Below, in pieces: positions 44,695 to 57,379 of a DNA stretch of 64,000 nt. The position numbers and the translations under genes were made by a program. This DNA is from Coix lacryma-jobi var. lacryma-jobi (taxonomy: Eukaryota > Streptophyta > Magnoliopsida > Poales > Poaceae). The DNA lies in the NCBI GenBank assembly GCA_009763385.1, contig VDCT01000871.1, positions 1-64,000 on the forward strand. The letters run 5' to 3'. A model generated the notes under the pieces. The model did no database searches and was not told where the DNA came from. It saw only the letters and a list, made by a program, of their open reading frames with translations. Within the stretch, counting starts at the first letter, position 1, and each line of letters opens with the position of its first letter.

Positions 44695-47250
44695 GATACT
44701 AAGGAGGGGTTTGACTGTTGAGATGTATAGTTCCTCTACCCCTAACCCCACTCTCACACCTTTTGAACACCAATGTGGTGTATCTTTTGTGCAGGTAGGT
44801 AGGCTGACTCACACCTATTATTTTGGGAAGGTTTAGTTAGAGGGTGGCACTGCTGGCTGAGACTATTTATTCTGGTTTGTAATGCACTATTGGCCTCTGT
44901 TGGCTGCTACATCTGGTATTACTGGCTAACTATGTATGGCCTTCTAATCTTATGTTCTTATCTTCTAGCTGTTCACATTTGGTTTTGGTGGTTTCAGTTT
45001 GCCACCTTACTGTTCTTATGTTGTTGAGGTTTTTGTTCTTTCTGGGCTCTTGTGGCATAGTATGAAAGGGCCTGTGATGCAATAACAAAATAAAAGAGGT
45101 GTCTGCCTAGTTCTTATGTGTTGTTCTTGGATCTTCTTCATGTCTGTCATTGCATCCATCGGTACCATCCATTCTCTTGCAAATGTGGGTGAAAACCAAC
45201 TTGATGGCAGAGAATAGATGGTCCGAAGGATTCCATGGCAGCTATGACTTACAGTTTTTTTGGTTGTTTCAAGTTGCATGGCAGGCACCAATGACTTTTC
45301 TAACTTAAATTGAGCCACCCAATTAATAAGCTGAGGCCCCTACAGTTGCTTTTCAACCTATGATGTCTTGACTTAGGCTTGTTTCCTATGATGTCTTTGG
45401 CAAAGAAACTCGGCCATACAATGGGTAGGACCATAGTTGAACTATGGTACTGCATCTGCATGGCTGTGTGTCATTGCCAAAGCTTATGTGAGATGACAAG
45501 CTGATATGGATTACATGGTAACAATTGTCAAGCTGAGGCCACTAATTTATTTTGTTCCTATTGATGTCAATGTCAATCCTGATTGTGAACATTGAAAAGG
45601 TCCTTAAGATCTACTTAGCCTTTTTATAGTTTAACAGTAGATCTTCAAGTTCCTTTTTATTAGGTGCACTCAATTTATAGATTGAGAGACGGGTTAGTTT
45701 CAATGTTTGGAGGCAATTATTTTTCATGTCTGTCATCGCATCCATGTGAAACATCCATGCCCTTTGCAACACTAGAGGACCTATGTGATGGCAGGACATG
45801 GATGTATCCATGGATGTCATGCCAGGTGTGAGCACCTTTTTTTTATTGTGTTGTCAAGCCGATGATGCTAAAAACATTTTGTAGAGGGGCTCCTAATTGC
45901 ATTCTGAGTTTCAGGTTGTCACATGACTTGTTCTTTCATGTATGCCATTGTAACCATGAGACACATCCATACCCTTTGCAACACTCCCTTTTTTCTTGAG
46001 CTGATGCCAGGGTATGGATGTGCTCTTGGATATCATGTCATCCATGACCTTGCCTCTTCTTCTTCTGGTTCTGCATTTGCATTTTCAATAGGAGCCACCA
46101 AGGATACAAACAACTGTTGACTACCATGATATTAATAGCTGAGGCAAATAAGTAGTTGTCTTTTGGGCCTATGATGAACTGAAGGCAATCTGAAATGCCT
46201 AACTGTCACCTTAATTTAATCATGATTGTTATCAAATCGTGTGATGACAACATGCCACCATGGACCAGCTATGAATCATACAAACTGAGGTGGCATGTCG
46301 TCATACACGATTCCATGACAGCTATGAATCATCTTCACTGAGGCCTTACATTTGATTCTCTATTTGTTTGTTAGATGGCTTAGTATGTTGTGTTCAGAGG
46401 AAGGATCCCTGGTGTGTATGAATCATGGCCTAAATGCCATGAACAGGTAACTGGTTACAGAAACAACAACTACAAAAAAAATATGCCACAAAGCAGCTTG
46501 CAACAACAACATATTAGAGTTCTGCAATTGTTGCCATGTCACCCCTAACCCTCACAATAGGATCTAAAGGTGGTCCAGCCAAACTGGCTGTTGGTTCTGT
46601 TTAGGGCTCGTAAAAAGTGTTGTTGGTTTTATGTAAGCCTGTGATGACTAGCTTTGCTGGATGGATGAACTGTTGTTATGTCTTCGTGCTATTGAATCAT
46701 TTGTTTCATGTTGCTAACTCAGGGCTTTGTACTCCTTTATTTTGCACTTTGATGAGTACCTGAGACAAAATATGTTGCATCTTCTTCTTGTTAATCTTCT
46801 CTACCTGTGCATAAGACCTGTTGCATCTTCTTCTTGTTAATCTTCTCTACCCTGTTGTGACTCTTATCTGGCTGTTGTTGCTGGTTACTGGCGGTTGATG
46901 CCTGGGCTGGGAACCAAACACGTTCCCTCCCTGGCGGTTGGTGACAGTTGGCCTTGGACCAAGCTATTGTGTTGTAAATCAAACACAATCTGTGTTGGGC
47001 CAGACTGCTTTTGGCTGGGAACTAAACATGAGCACTTACCCCATCTACCTAGCTCTGGCTGGTTTCGGTCTGGTCGTCGAGCCTGGCTCCCGGGCTACGT
47101 GGTACCAAATACGCCCGCACGGTCGGGACCAGCTAGCCGCCCGCTCCAGGCAGGCCCGCCCTCGTGCTCGTGCTGATGGGTCACTGCCAACCGGGCTGCC
47201 CTGTGTACACACCGCCACGAGATTTGAATAGGCAACTGGGTACGCGAAAG
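44695..47250. other. PIF element 3' region with short diverged repeats
   Basis: No gene. Phrases recur: CATGTCTGTCATYGCATCCA near 45140 and 45727 (a looser form at 45938), and CCATGRCAGCTATGA near 45230 and 46313. A 33-bp direct repeat lies at 46773-46805 and 46819-46851. GGCTGGGAACCAAACACG (46907 on) and GGCTGGGAACTAAACATG (about 47012) resemble the complement of PIF termini, so the element probably ends between 46920 and 47110. Confidence 0.45.
46773..46851. repeat. 33-bp direct repeat, two copies
   Basis: A 33-bp stretch beginning TGTTGCATCTTCTTC at 46773 is repeated exactly at 46819 after a 13-bp spacer. Confidence 0.9.
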
Positions 47251-47551
47251 GCAGGCTTTTCCGTTTACAACTTACAACTCACCCTGCTTCTGCCTCGCCA
47301 TCATTCTCCTCTCTCCTTTCCTTTATTTTGAACCAGCGAACTGACGCTCTCTGCTCCGGCGGGCCCCCAACCGTCTCGTCTCTCTCCTCTGAGCTGCCGC
47401 CAAAGGGAAGCCCCACGCCCCACAGCCCCACACCACACCACACCACCCCGCTCCCACTCCATACTGTCAAGAGCGGAAGGCCCAAGCGCCTCAGCGCCCG
47501 CCCCGATCTGCCCGCCTACCTAACGTCGGGCGCCGATCGGCCGCCGCCGCG
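47251..47551 (+). promoter_or_regulatory. Presumed 5' leader of the fimbrin gene
   Basis: C/T-rich sequence rising in GC toward the ATG, with CACACCACACCACACCACC at 47430-47448. CT-rich leaders are usual for grass housekeeping genes. No clear TATA box was identified. Confidence 0.35.
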
Positions 47552-50500
47552 ATGGGTTTGACGGGCTGGTCGTGGTGTCCGATCCCTACCTGCAGCGCCG
47601 CTTCACGCAGGCCGAGCTTCGCGCGCTCCAGACCCAGGTATTTCCTCCTCCGCTTTATTACCTCGTCGTCAGAGCTGGGCTCGAACTGTCACCTCGTCGG
47701 TCGTCGCCACCAGCGGCAGCGCACTTATCATGCATTGGGGTTTACGGGTTTGATGTCTGGCAGTATGCGGCGCTGCGGGACGCGTCGCCTAACCGGAGGC
47801 TGCGGATGCGGGACCTCCCCGCCGCCATCTCTAGCGTCCGCGGTGCGGTCAATGGCAGCGACGCCGAGAAGGAGAATAGCGCGCCGGAACCAGGCCCCGG
47901 CCTGGGCCTCACTGACGAGGAATGGGCCTTCGTGCTTAAGGCCGTCGCGCGCGCCGACGAGAAGCCGCACCAGGACGCCCAGCTTCGAGCTCTTCCTCCG
48001 CGTTTACGCTGAGATGCAGCTGCGCCTCAAGGCAGCCAGCGGCGGCGCAGGCCGCGCCGGAGGAATCGCGCGTTCCTCGTCCTCTGCTGTTGCCTTCCTC
48101 ACGGCGGCCACAACCACGCTGCTGCACACCATCAGCGAGTCCGAGAAGGCGTCCTACGTCGGCCACATCAACGCCTACCTCGCCGAGGATCCGTTCCTAA
48201 TGAGCGCCCTCCCATCGATCCGGCGACCGATCACATCTTCCACATCACCAAGGACGGCGTGCTCCTATGGTGTGTTTCTGATGCACTTGTGCTTCGATCC
48301 GACACTGTGGTGTTGTTCACTGCAGTCTGATGGTTTTTCTTTTTACTGTGTTTCCATCCAGCAAACTCATCAACTTGGCTGTACCTGGCACCATCGACGA
48401 GCGAGCCATCAACACCAAGAGGGTGCTCAATCTGTGGGAGAAGAACGAGAACCACACGCTTTGCCTCAACTCCGCCAAGGCAATCGGCTGCACTGTCGTC
48501 AACATTGGCACACAGGACCTCGCCGAAGGGAGGGTAAAGAATCTCCCTTGATTTCTTTGGGATTCTGATAAGTTATGGCAATGGGATTAATCAGAGCAGA
48601 GCTGTCATGAATGTTTGCTTTGTTCCTTTTTAGTCGTGTACCTCGCTCTTCAGAAGTTGCTGTGAGCCTGTGAGGACACGCTAGTGTGGAGTCCATGTGA
48701 TGTGTAGGACCATAAGTATTACCTGTCTCCTGTCTATAGCTTTTTTAGTTTCATGTCCGTCCCCCAGGCATGCGTGGTTGCCTCTTGACCACCATGGAAG
48801 AATCATCTAAGCTGTAGTGGTAACATATGGTTAATTTGATGGTTCCTGTGCAAATTCATACTTGAAATTTGCGTCCATGGTACCATGAAAGAATCAATCA
48901 ATCTGAACTGATCCCACTTGATTATCGGTCCCACAGTGAAGGTTTAGGTAATTTAAATGACCTTAGATTCTACAGCATGTTTCAGTAACATCTAAGCCTT
49001 CCTGGTATCATAATTTTCATTGAAGTTATGATCTGTCTGGTTTCATTTAACTTGATTTTACATCTTCCATGATCAGATTTGGATGCTCTTTCTAGCAGCC
49101 ACTGCATTGTTGATGTTCTTTTTTATGTTTTAAGAATCCATACAAGTCTCTTCGTAATCTTACTGAACTTTTTTCTATTTGCTTGCAGCCTCATCTGGTC
49201 CTGGGTTTGATTTCTCAAATAATCAAGGCAAGCTCTATCTTTTCATACTGTTTCCTTGATAATATCTGTCTGCAGTGCTGTGTTCATTCATGTAAAGAAA
49301 CTGATTGTGCTAACATTTTGTCACAATAACGACCAGATACAACTGTTGGCAGATGTTAATCTTAAAAAAGCACACCTCAATTAGTTGAATTGGTTGAGGA
49401 CAGTAAGGTAATATATATATATATATCTCTTCATTCTACTATGCTTTCAAGACTATTTCGGTCTGTCATGGGAAATAACTCACTGCCAAAGCTACGAGTG
49501 CTCATTGTAGGAGATGGAGGAGCTTATGAGCTTGTCTCCTGAAAAGATTTTACTAAGGTGGATGAACTTTCAACTCAAGAAAGGAGGTTTCCAGAAAATA
49601 GTAACAAATTTTCATCGGATATAAAAGTATGCACATTTCATTCCCATACAGTCCTGCCCTTTTAGTTTTTATAACAAAATACAATTGGCTTGGTTAATTA
49701 TGACTCTAGTCACTGTACTTAACTAGAAAACACCAAAATGAATTTTTTACAATGCTGTGAAATTTCCTAGTGTTATTCACTTGTTCCAGAACATTGTCAA
49801 TAAGCATATCTATTATCTATACCAAACATATTTTCCCCTGCATGGTGTGACATTTCCAGTTCTTGAACTTCTATTTTTTCTAGCAAGAATGTTGGACTGA
49901 TTGATGAACACTAACCTATATATCAATTTTCTAGTTTTAATCACAGTTTAGCATGAAGATGTTCCCTTTACCTTGCACCTGAAAAATGCAGGATAGTGAA
50001 GCGTATGCTTGTCTACTGAATGTCCTGGCACCTGAATGCAGTGCAAACCATCTGCGATGTCTGTAAAAGATCTACTTCATAGAGCAAGATTAATCTTGAG
50101 CATGCAGATAGGATGGGCTGCAAAAGATACCTGACTCCAAAAGACATAGTTAATGGTTCTTACCCAATCTAAATCTTGCCTTTGTGGCTCATTGTTTCCA
50201 AAAAAAGGTATGTATGGATGTATTGATCCGTTGCATAAGCCATATGATGCTTAAAAACTGTGGTTAGCATGTGGTATTTTCTACGAGCTGGCTATCATTC
50301 TATAGTATAGTTTTTCTATGGCATTATGTTCTTCCGACTTTCCACTCACTAATATAAGTTTGTTAGGTGTCTCTAAGGAAATCTAAGTCAAACATATTTT
50401 TTTATTCAGATACAAAGCAATTGCATTTTGCTTTATTGACTGATCCAATTCATGCATAGATGTGCCTCAAATCAGATATATTAGCTCCACAAGAAGTTAA

Positions 50501-53500
50501 ACATGTGGCATTCATATCTCAACAACTAGATATGGTGCCTTTGTTGAGAAATTTACAGTATGGTGAGTTAATATCTCAACTGTATGAGCATATGTTGAAA
50601 AGATCAGAATGCAACTCTTTCTTGTTGAATTTCCATTTGATTGAACTATGTGTGTATTTGTAAGAAAGGGAAGTTTTATTACCATGTCTTTGTTGCAATG
50701 CCCTGGACTGGTCTCGTTTTACAGTTGTTTAGATGAGAGACACTAGGGGGACAGCGTCATCCCAGATGAGAATATATATACTAAACTATGTTAGGCAGTG
50801 ATGGCTTCGGGGAGCCTGATTACACCAATGTTTGCTGACAGCATCTATCTATGCCATAGGACAGCATGTGGAACGCAAATCAGCAGTAAACTACTTCTAC
50901 ATTCTAAATGATTTCGCTTTACTTGACCTCTTATTGCAGAAATGGGTTGTCCAAACAAATGAAACAGGTTTCCTTTGTGGATGGACTCTCTGATGATGCT
51001 CAAGTTTCCAGGGAAGAAAGGTCATTCAGGCTGTGGATTAACAGCCTTGGAATTTCTACTTACATCAACAATGTGTTTGAAGACCTTAGAAATGGGTAGG
51101 ACATACTTGTCTCCATCTTAAATTCTTAATATGTGAGGAACTCTTATACTCATACTTGAGTTGTAGATGGTTCTCCTTGAGGTGATTGACAAGATTGCTC
51201 CAGGCTCAGTTAATTGGAAGATGGCAAATCGCCCACCATAAAATTACCATTCAGGAAAGTTGAAAATTGCAATCAAGTTATGAAGATTGGTAAAGAACTA
51301 AAATTTCTTTGGTGAATATCGCTGGAAATGATATTGTGCAAGGGAACAAAAAAACTGATATTAGGTGAGTGGTGCTTTAACCAATTACGTAGAGCATATC
51401 TCAGTAACATAGTCCTGTAAAGATTATAAACAATACGTGCTTTCTGATTTTCCAATTAATTTGAGCTGAACAAACGTTCATAAACTTGAAGATAACAAAT
51501 TTACACCCATGCTTGTACAAGTTTAATGTCAGTTTACAGATGCATTCATTTACCTGCAACTTTTTCCACTGATCTTTTGGAACTTTTATGCAAGAATGTC
51601 ACGTAAAAGAATTCCTATATAACAGTATGCTGACATGTCATTTTCTAGAGCATGCCAAACAACTGGATTGGTTAATTAACGATGAAAATCACATTTTGTC
51701 ATCACACAATTCCTATCATCGAAAATGTGGTATACAATCAGTCATTAGTTCAAGCATTCCTTTATTATATGCCATGCATCTGGCTTAGTAGGTATAGTCC
51801 CTCCTTTGTAACTTCTGACTCGACCATATAACGAAATGGTGCATTTATCCCAGCTTTTCTGTGGCAATTGATGCGGTACAATATTCTTCAACTGCTGAAA
51901 AATCTTAGATTTCACTCAAATGGAAAAGAGATCACAGATAATGATATATTGGCATGGGCCAATAAAAAAGTAAAAGATTCTGGAAAGCACCACTCTCATA
52001 TGCAAAGTTTCAAGGTACATATCATTTAATATATGTCCTAGTGTGCATACCTAATTATTGATATTGTATCTAGTAGCAGTTAAGTTGCTTGGTTGTTTAT
52101 TCTTTGAGAACATATCGTATATAGGTTGTAGATAATGAAATATATGCAATTGGCTAACTTATGTGCTTATCTAAGTGGTCATAAGGTGGGTAAACTTCTG
52201 GAAATACTTTCAAAAGCTTCACATATAGCTTGATCTTATCTGAAGTTAACTTCTCTCCTAAATGATGACTACCACTTTTAGTTGGTCGCATACTCGCGTT
52301 CAATGTTAAGTACACTGCGATCATATAATGCTGATCTTGAAGGGCTAGTATTATTTACCTAATGTTACTGTCAAATTCAAGGGGACATAAAAAGTGTGTA
52401 ATAGTTTCATGTTGAAAATTTAACTACAATTATCTTGTTCTTTAATCATTTTTTCTACTTGTGGTTCATGCATCAAATTATATTACCAATTACAGGATAA
52501 AAGCCTTTCAAGTGGTACTTTTTCCTTGATTTATTAAGTGTTGTGGAGCCTCGAGTTGTGAATTCGAGCCTTGTGACCAAAGGAGAAAAAGGTGCATCTG
52601 TTATGCTTCTGCAATTTTTTGAATTTCTACATATTCTCATTAACCCAATGTTTCCCCTCGTTATGACACGGAATTATGTTCATCTCATTGATGAATGCAA
52701 AGTTTATAACCCAAATTGCTTAGCCTTTCAAGTTTGTCTCAATAACTACCACCTATGGTACACCTTCCACTCAGCTCTTCTAGGGCCAGAGAGCTGTGCT
52801 CCTTGATTCTCTGGTGAATTGATTTTGTGGCTGAAAATGATCTCTTTGATTTTTTAATATAAACACTCAAAATCAGGATAAAGAATCACTTCGCAGAATC
52901 AGGTGAAGCTACTTTTTTCAGCTATCAGAGAATCACTTCATAAAATCAGCAAAGTATCACTTCTCGTTGACAAATACATTTGACATCAGGGAGTGATTCC
53001 TGCTGAGAATGCGCTCTGCGGAGCTCTCCCAAATGCCCCCATAGAATAGAAGCTATCTTTCATAGTCAATTTTGCTAGTTATACTAACACAATGTTTTGT
53101 CAAATCACACTTCCACTCAGCTCTTCTAGCATAGAAGTAGAAGAAGCAAGATGGATTGCCTTAGATATTTTTTCATTCTAAGGTTGTTTGTATTAGCAAT
53201 TCAATTCATTAGGTGGTTTGGTTTGCTAGGTGTTTTTTAGTTAGAGAAAGTGAACATAACCCCCTCAGCTATTGAGGGTGAACTACTTCGCCCCCCAAAC
53301 TATAAAACTAGATGTTTTACCCCCTAAACTTTCCAAAACTAGTCAAATTACGCCTCAACGGTTTTGGATAGTGCTTTTGCTACAGTAGCATGATTTTGTC
53401 TTTTGTCCTTTTTATTCATTTTGGCTTAATCTTTCAAAAACCATAGTAAATTACAGAGAAATTATAAAATAGAAAATCCAATTTTGTTGGACTCCACATG

Positions 53501-55068
53501 AGTAGATCTACACAATGAACAAATAATATGTTAAGCTTTAAAATTTTTGTTGAAGATTTAAAGCTATGCTTTTCTGTAATTAATTATAATAATTCATAGT
53601 TGCCGTTTCTATAGTCCAATTGTGGTGGACTTTTTGTAGTGAGCTAATTATTATATGCTTGCACTGTAGTAAAAATTCATACTAATCGAGGATCATGTAT
53701 AACTTATCTATAGATTTATTTAGATATAACTTAGCATAAACTTAAATAAATTTGTAACTAAGTTATACCTAATCCAATGAGCATAAAATTTTTACTAAAG
53801 TTTAAGCATACAATAATTGGTCCACTATAACAATTTCACCACAATTGGACCAAAGAAACTGCATCTATGAATTTCTAGTTAATTAAAGAAAACAAATCTA
53901 CAACAAAAACATTGTTCTAAAAGATACTATATGTTTACTGTGTAGATCTACTCATATGGAGTCCAACAAAATTGGATTTTCTATTTTATGATTTTTCTAT
54001 GATTTTTAAGGATTCAGCCAAAATAAAAAAAAAGACAAAACCACGCTAGTGTAGCAAAACCATCGTCCAAAACTGCTTGAGGGGGTTATTTGACTAGTTT
54101 TAGAAAATTCAAGGGGTAAAACATCTGGTTTATAGTTTGGCGGGTGAAATAGTCTACCCTCAATAGTTGAGGGGGCTATGTAGACTTTTTCATATATATA
54201 ACCCTATATATATATATATGTAACCCTAAACCCTATGGTTAGCAAGAGAATTCCAGTCCCACCTAAGCGCTGCTCAGAGCCTTCATTTGGAGCATGAGTA
54301 TGCCTCACCTCTAACCTTGCATCTACAATTATTCAACCAAAATACTAGGTGTATGAAATTCTCTTCTGCCATTGTATATATGTTATATCTTGTTTCCTGA
54401 AAATTTTAAATTTATTTCTGTATAGATGAAGAGAAGCAAATGAACGCTTCATACATCATTTCAGTGGCTAGAAAGCTTGGTTGCTCCATTTTCTTATTGC
54501 CAGAAGATATATTGGAGGTAATAATTTGATCGAATAAATTTAATGTGTTATGTTCTTTTGCACCGTACAATTATGGATGTTTCTCATGAATTATTGTTAG
54601 TATCAGCAACCAATGCTTACCCTAAAATATCCATTTGCATTCATTTTCGTTGGTGTAATGCTTGCTCTAAAACATTCATTTGCGTTCACTGCACCTTAAA
54701 TTCAGTAAACTCAAGGCGGTTTGTGTCATCCCAAATTCAGACCACATAGTGTTATCCCAAATTCAGTTACAATCGAAGGTGTTGTCCAGAATTTAGGCTG
54801 TTTACAGATTCAGTTATAAATAATATCCTTATTTCTCTTGTGATCTAAACTTAGTTACAATCTGCGGTATTTTTTTATGTTTTATTTCTCTCAGGTGAAC
54901 CAGAAGATGATGCTAACTCTGACAGCAAGCATCATGTACTGGTTTTTGAAAAGGCCAACATCATATTCATTGGACATTGAAAATGGGAGTTCATGTGAGA
55001 TAACCTCCATCACAACTTCAGATGATTCTGCATCTGAATCATCGATTGATGACAATACAACTAGATAA
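47552..55068 (+). CDS. FIM: Fimbrin (plastin), actin-bundling protein, 13 exons
   Basis: Exons: 47552-47637, 47764-48269, 48362-48533, 49189-49227, 49337-49407, 49511-49626, 49992-50207, 50940-51095, 51167-51364, 51854-52014, 52496-52591, 54426-54517, 54895-55068. The protein cross-links F-actin in the cytoplasm through four calponin-homology domains in two pairs after an EF-hand-like N-terminal region. Diagnostic text: LVVSDPYLQRRFTQAELRAL (exon 1), TTTLLHTISESEKASYVGHI (exon 2), TIDERAINTKRVLNLWEKNE (exon 3), DAQVSREERSFRLWINSLGI (exon 8), WQLMRYNILQLLKNLR (exon 10), ARKLGCSIFLLPEDILE (exon 12), MMLTLTASIMYW (exon 13). About a dozen isolated one-base gaps or insertions break the frame, yet all splice sites and domains are present and no nonsense substitution is seen. 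I read it as an intact gene in unpolished sequence. Intron 4 uses a GC donor. Introns 11 and 12 are the longest and shortest-known late breaks; intron 11 carries transposon relics. Confidence 0.92.
49228..49336 (+). other. GC-AG intron of the fimbrin gene (intron 4)
   Basis: Exon 4 ends ...CAAATAATCAAG and the intron begins GCAAGCTC; the acceptor is CGACCAG. The joined codons give SQIIK-IQLLAD, the conserved fimbrin text. AG|GCAAG is the usual strong context for GC donors. A sequencing error turning GT into GC is possible but less likely, as errors here are mostly gaps. Confidence 0.7.
52763..53129. repeat. 20-bp direct repeat flanking a degenerate MITE-like block in intron 11
   Basis: CTTCCACTCAGCTCTTCTAG occurs at 52764-52783 and 53110-53129. 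Between them, 52784-53042 has ends GGCCAGAGAGCTGTGCTCC and GGAGCTCTCCCAAATGCCCC that are weakly inverted, and repeated GAATCACTTC phrases, resembling a common grass MITE type. Confidence 0.4.
53243..54193. mobile_element. Fold-back (long inverted repeat) element in fimbrin intron 11
   Basis: About 950 bp whose two halves are inverted repeats: AACCCCCTCAGCTATTGAGG on the left pairs with CCTCAATAGTTGAGGGGGCT on the right. CTACAGTAGCATGATTTTG pairs with the sequence at 54040-54058, and GGACTCCACATGAGTAGATC with that at 53945-53964. Termini GAAAGTGAACATAAC / GAAAAAGTCTACATAG resemble MULE-type long terminal repeats. No clear target duplication or coding sequence. Confidence 0.7.
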
Positions 55069-55779
55069 AAGTGCATGATCATGAAGATAAATGATATGAC
55101 GTGTCTTTTTGAAAACTTGGGATACTCGTACCAGTGCAGCATCGGTTGTGTTCTTGATTGTTTGCTGTAATTTTAAGGGCAAATGCATTCAAGACAGGCA
55201 AGGGAGGTTAAGAGCTCTGGGTGTTCATTTGTGAGGTTTATTAGTGTGAAAGCTTGATTGATGAAAGATGTGTGACATCCTGTAAATATTGATACAGGTA
55301 GCTATCTGTAACATCATATAGTGACAGTGGATTGTCCAAAATCCACATAGTTGATTTGCTTTTGGGCCTTTTTGTTTGCAACATGTCTAGATAGGTAGAA
55401 CAATTTGATTGAGTTGATTGTACAAAAATCAGTGTCTAATTAGGATGTTAAGCTATTGGAGCATGTTACTACATTATGATTGTATGACATGTGAGGATTT
55501 ACATAATGCGTATTTACTATAAATTTAAATTGTCTATGGTAATTAGCATAGGATTACATTGCCATATGTAATATGATTTGGTGTATTAAAATTCATTTGA
55601 CACATAAAAAAAAGTAGTCCACGTGGAGATTGAACTGCATTGGATATCACGTTTCTGAATTTGGAAACATGATGGCTAGCTCAAGGCAAAGGTATAATTA
55701 TAGGTTTTTCAATGTAACTAGTCATGAGATGATTGGAGGATGAAAGATCCCGTGGTTAATAGGCTTGATAGTCTTACCA
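55069..55779 (+). other. Fimbrin 3' UTR and downstream flank
   Basis: AT-rich sequence after the stop codon. No second gene is visible. The 3' UTR probably ends within the first few hundred bases, but no single polyadenylation signal stands out. Confidence 0.4.
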
Positions 55780-55782
55780 TTA

Positions 55783-56158
55783 GGCCAGTCTTAATGAGGT
55801 TTCATGGGGAGTTTCATGCATATTTAATAGGGTGTCATGTCACTAGATTTGTACTTTTTTGCATGAAACGAATAAGAGAGAGAAGGAATTCGTTTCATGG
55901 GCACGAAACGAGTCGGCGACGTTTCCAACGCGTGGAAAACAATGTGAAACTTGCGTTGAGGCCATTCAGGCATTTCATTCGGGCGAGCAACGAGTAAAAT
56001 AATATGGGGAAGAGAAAAGATAGGGTTGGGTGGGACCTATAAACAGTAAAATAATATATGAAACCGTGCCATGGAATTTGCATTGAGAGAGAGTCCCTTC
56101 ATGTTAAAGTTTCACGTCTTGAAAAACTGGGAGATAAAATTTGTCATTGAGACTGGCC
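55783..56158. mobile_element. Tourist-like MITE
   Basis: 376 bp, GGCCAGTCTTAATG ... CATTGAGACTGGCC, flanked by TTA at 55780-55782 and 56159-56161. The 14-bp termini match at all but one position. TTA duplication and GGCC ends are typical of PIF/Harbinger-derived MITEs. Non-coding. Confidence 0.85.
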
Positions 56159-56161
56159 TTA

Positions 56162-57379
56162 GGAGGGATCAGTTTGTACTGCTGTTTTGAATCTGTAGGG
56201 ACCTAGACGAAAGAAAACAGATTAAAAGAAATTTAAGTTTGAATTGAAAATGGATCGTGGAATATATGACAAGCGTGTGATTGGCTATGACCCCTGATGG
56301 CGTACGCAATCTACGCCATAGATCTAAAGATCTAAAAGTGGAGGGATAAAATGGTAATGTCCTTGCTAGCTCCACGTAGGGCGGTTCAGACTCCGTAGGA
56401 TGAAGACCACTCAAATGCAGTGGTGGGTCTACAGGTATTGATGGGTATGCACCAGCATACCTTGCCAATCGAGCAAGTAGAATACGTATGTGTATATTTT
56501 TATAAAAAAGAAAAACTTACTTGGAGAAGTCAAATGGACATGCAGCTGCTTTCCGACTAGTGGCAGCCTTTTTAGGCCCACACGTGGATACGACCCTGCA
56601 GCTGACGTGTTGGATGTGGCCAGCAGTCACTGTAGCCTCATTCATCGATGAAAAACCACCATGACCTCATCTAGTCATCCAAGATCGATCCTACAAGGAG
56701 TCTCGCTCGCGGTCTCAAATTGATCAATCAACCCTCACATGTGCCGAGGCCAAGCTACAAGTCCGCGACATGGAGACTAATTATGATGTAGATCGTTGAA
56801 TCATGAATCCACTTAGGTTGCTTCGACGCTCCGTTGCTCCGTGCGCATGTGTGAGGCCCTATTTTTCCATACCAGGGTGGCCGGTGTACCAGCTGGGCCT
56901 AGCCAGCACTAGGGTAGGCCAACTCGTGCAACCTTCCTTGTTTGTTTGCCTGGAGCCTACACTAGGGGTGGACCCTATCCATGATGAAGCTTTTGTCATG
57001 TTTTAATTAAATGTCGACGGGATAGAATGTGAGTTAAGGACCGCCAACAAGGGGATTACCTGTCGGAGAGGCAAAAACACCTATAGCGGATTGCTTGTAT
57101 CATGAGCTACCTCTTTTGGTGGATTCTTGTGACGCTCGTGGAGTTTGGTGTGGTGCCAATTAGCCACTGGATCACCAAGACATGGTCGACACAACGGGGA
57201 CTACCATGCCAGCAAGCACGTGAACCTCGGGATAAATTTGGTGACTCGTGCGTGCTTATTGTGATTGATTAGCTCATCTCCGAACATATTTGGTGATTGG
57301 CTCTACACAAGGTGTTCATCAGTGATAGGCTCTACACAAGGTGTTCACCGGTGATTGGTCTTCCACTTGGTGATTTCGA
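56162..57379. other. Intergenic, no gene recognised
   Basis: Mixed composition. Around 57290-57350 a phrase GTGATTGGCTCTACACAAGGTGTTC recurs once with small changes, suggesting old retroelement sequence. No open frame resembles a known protein. Confidence 0.4.

Noticed and set aside
54194..54223. TATATA-rich stretch as a promoter inside fimbrin intron 11
   Set aside because: A simple TA repeat at the end of the fold-back element, with no downstream first exon.
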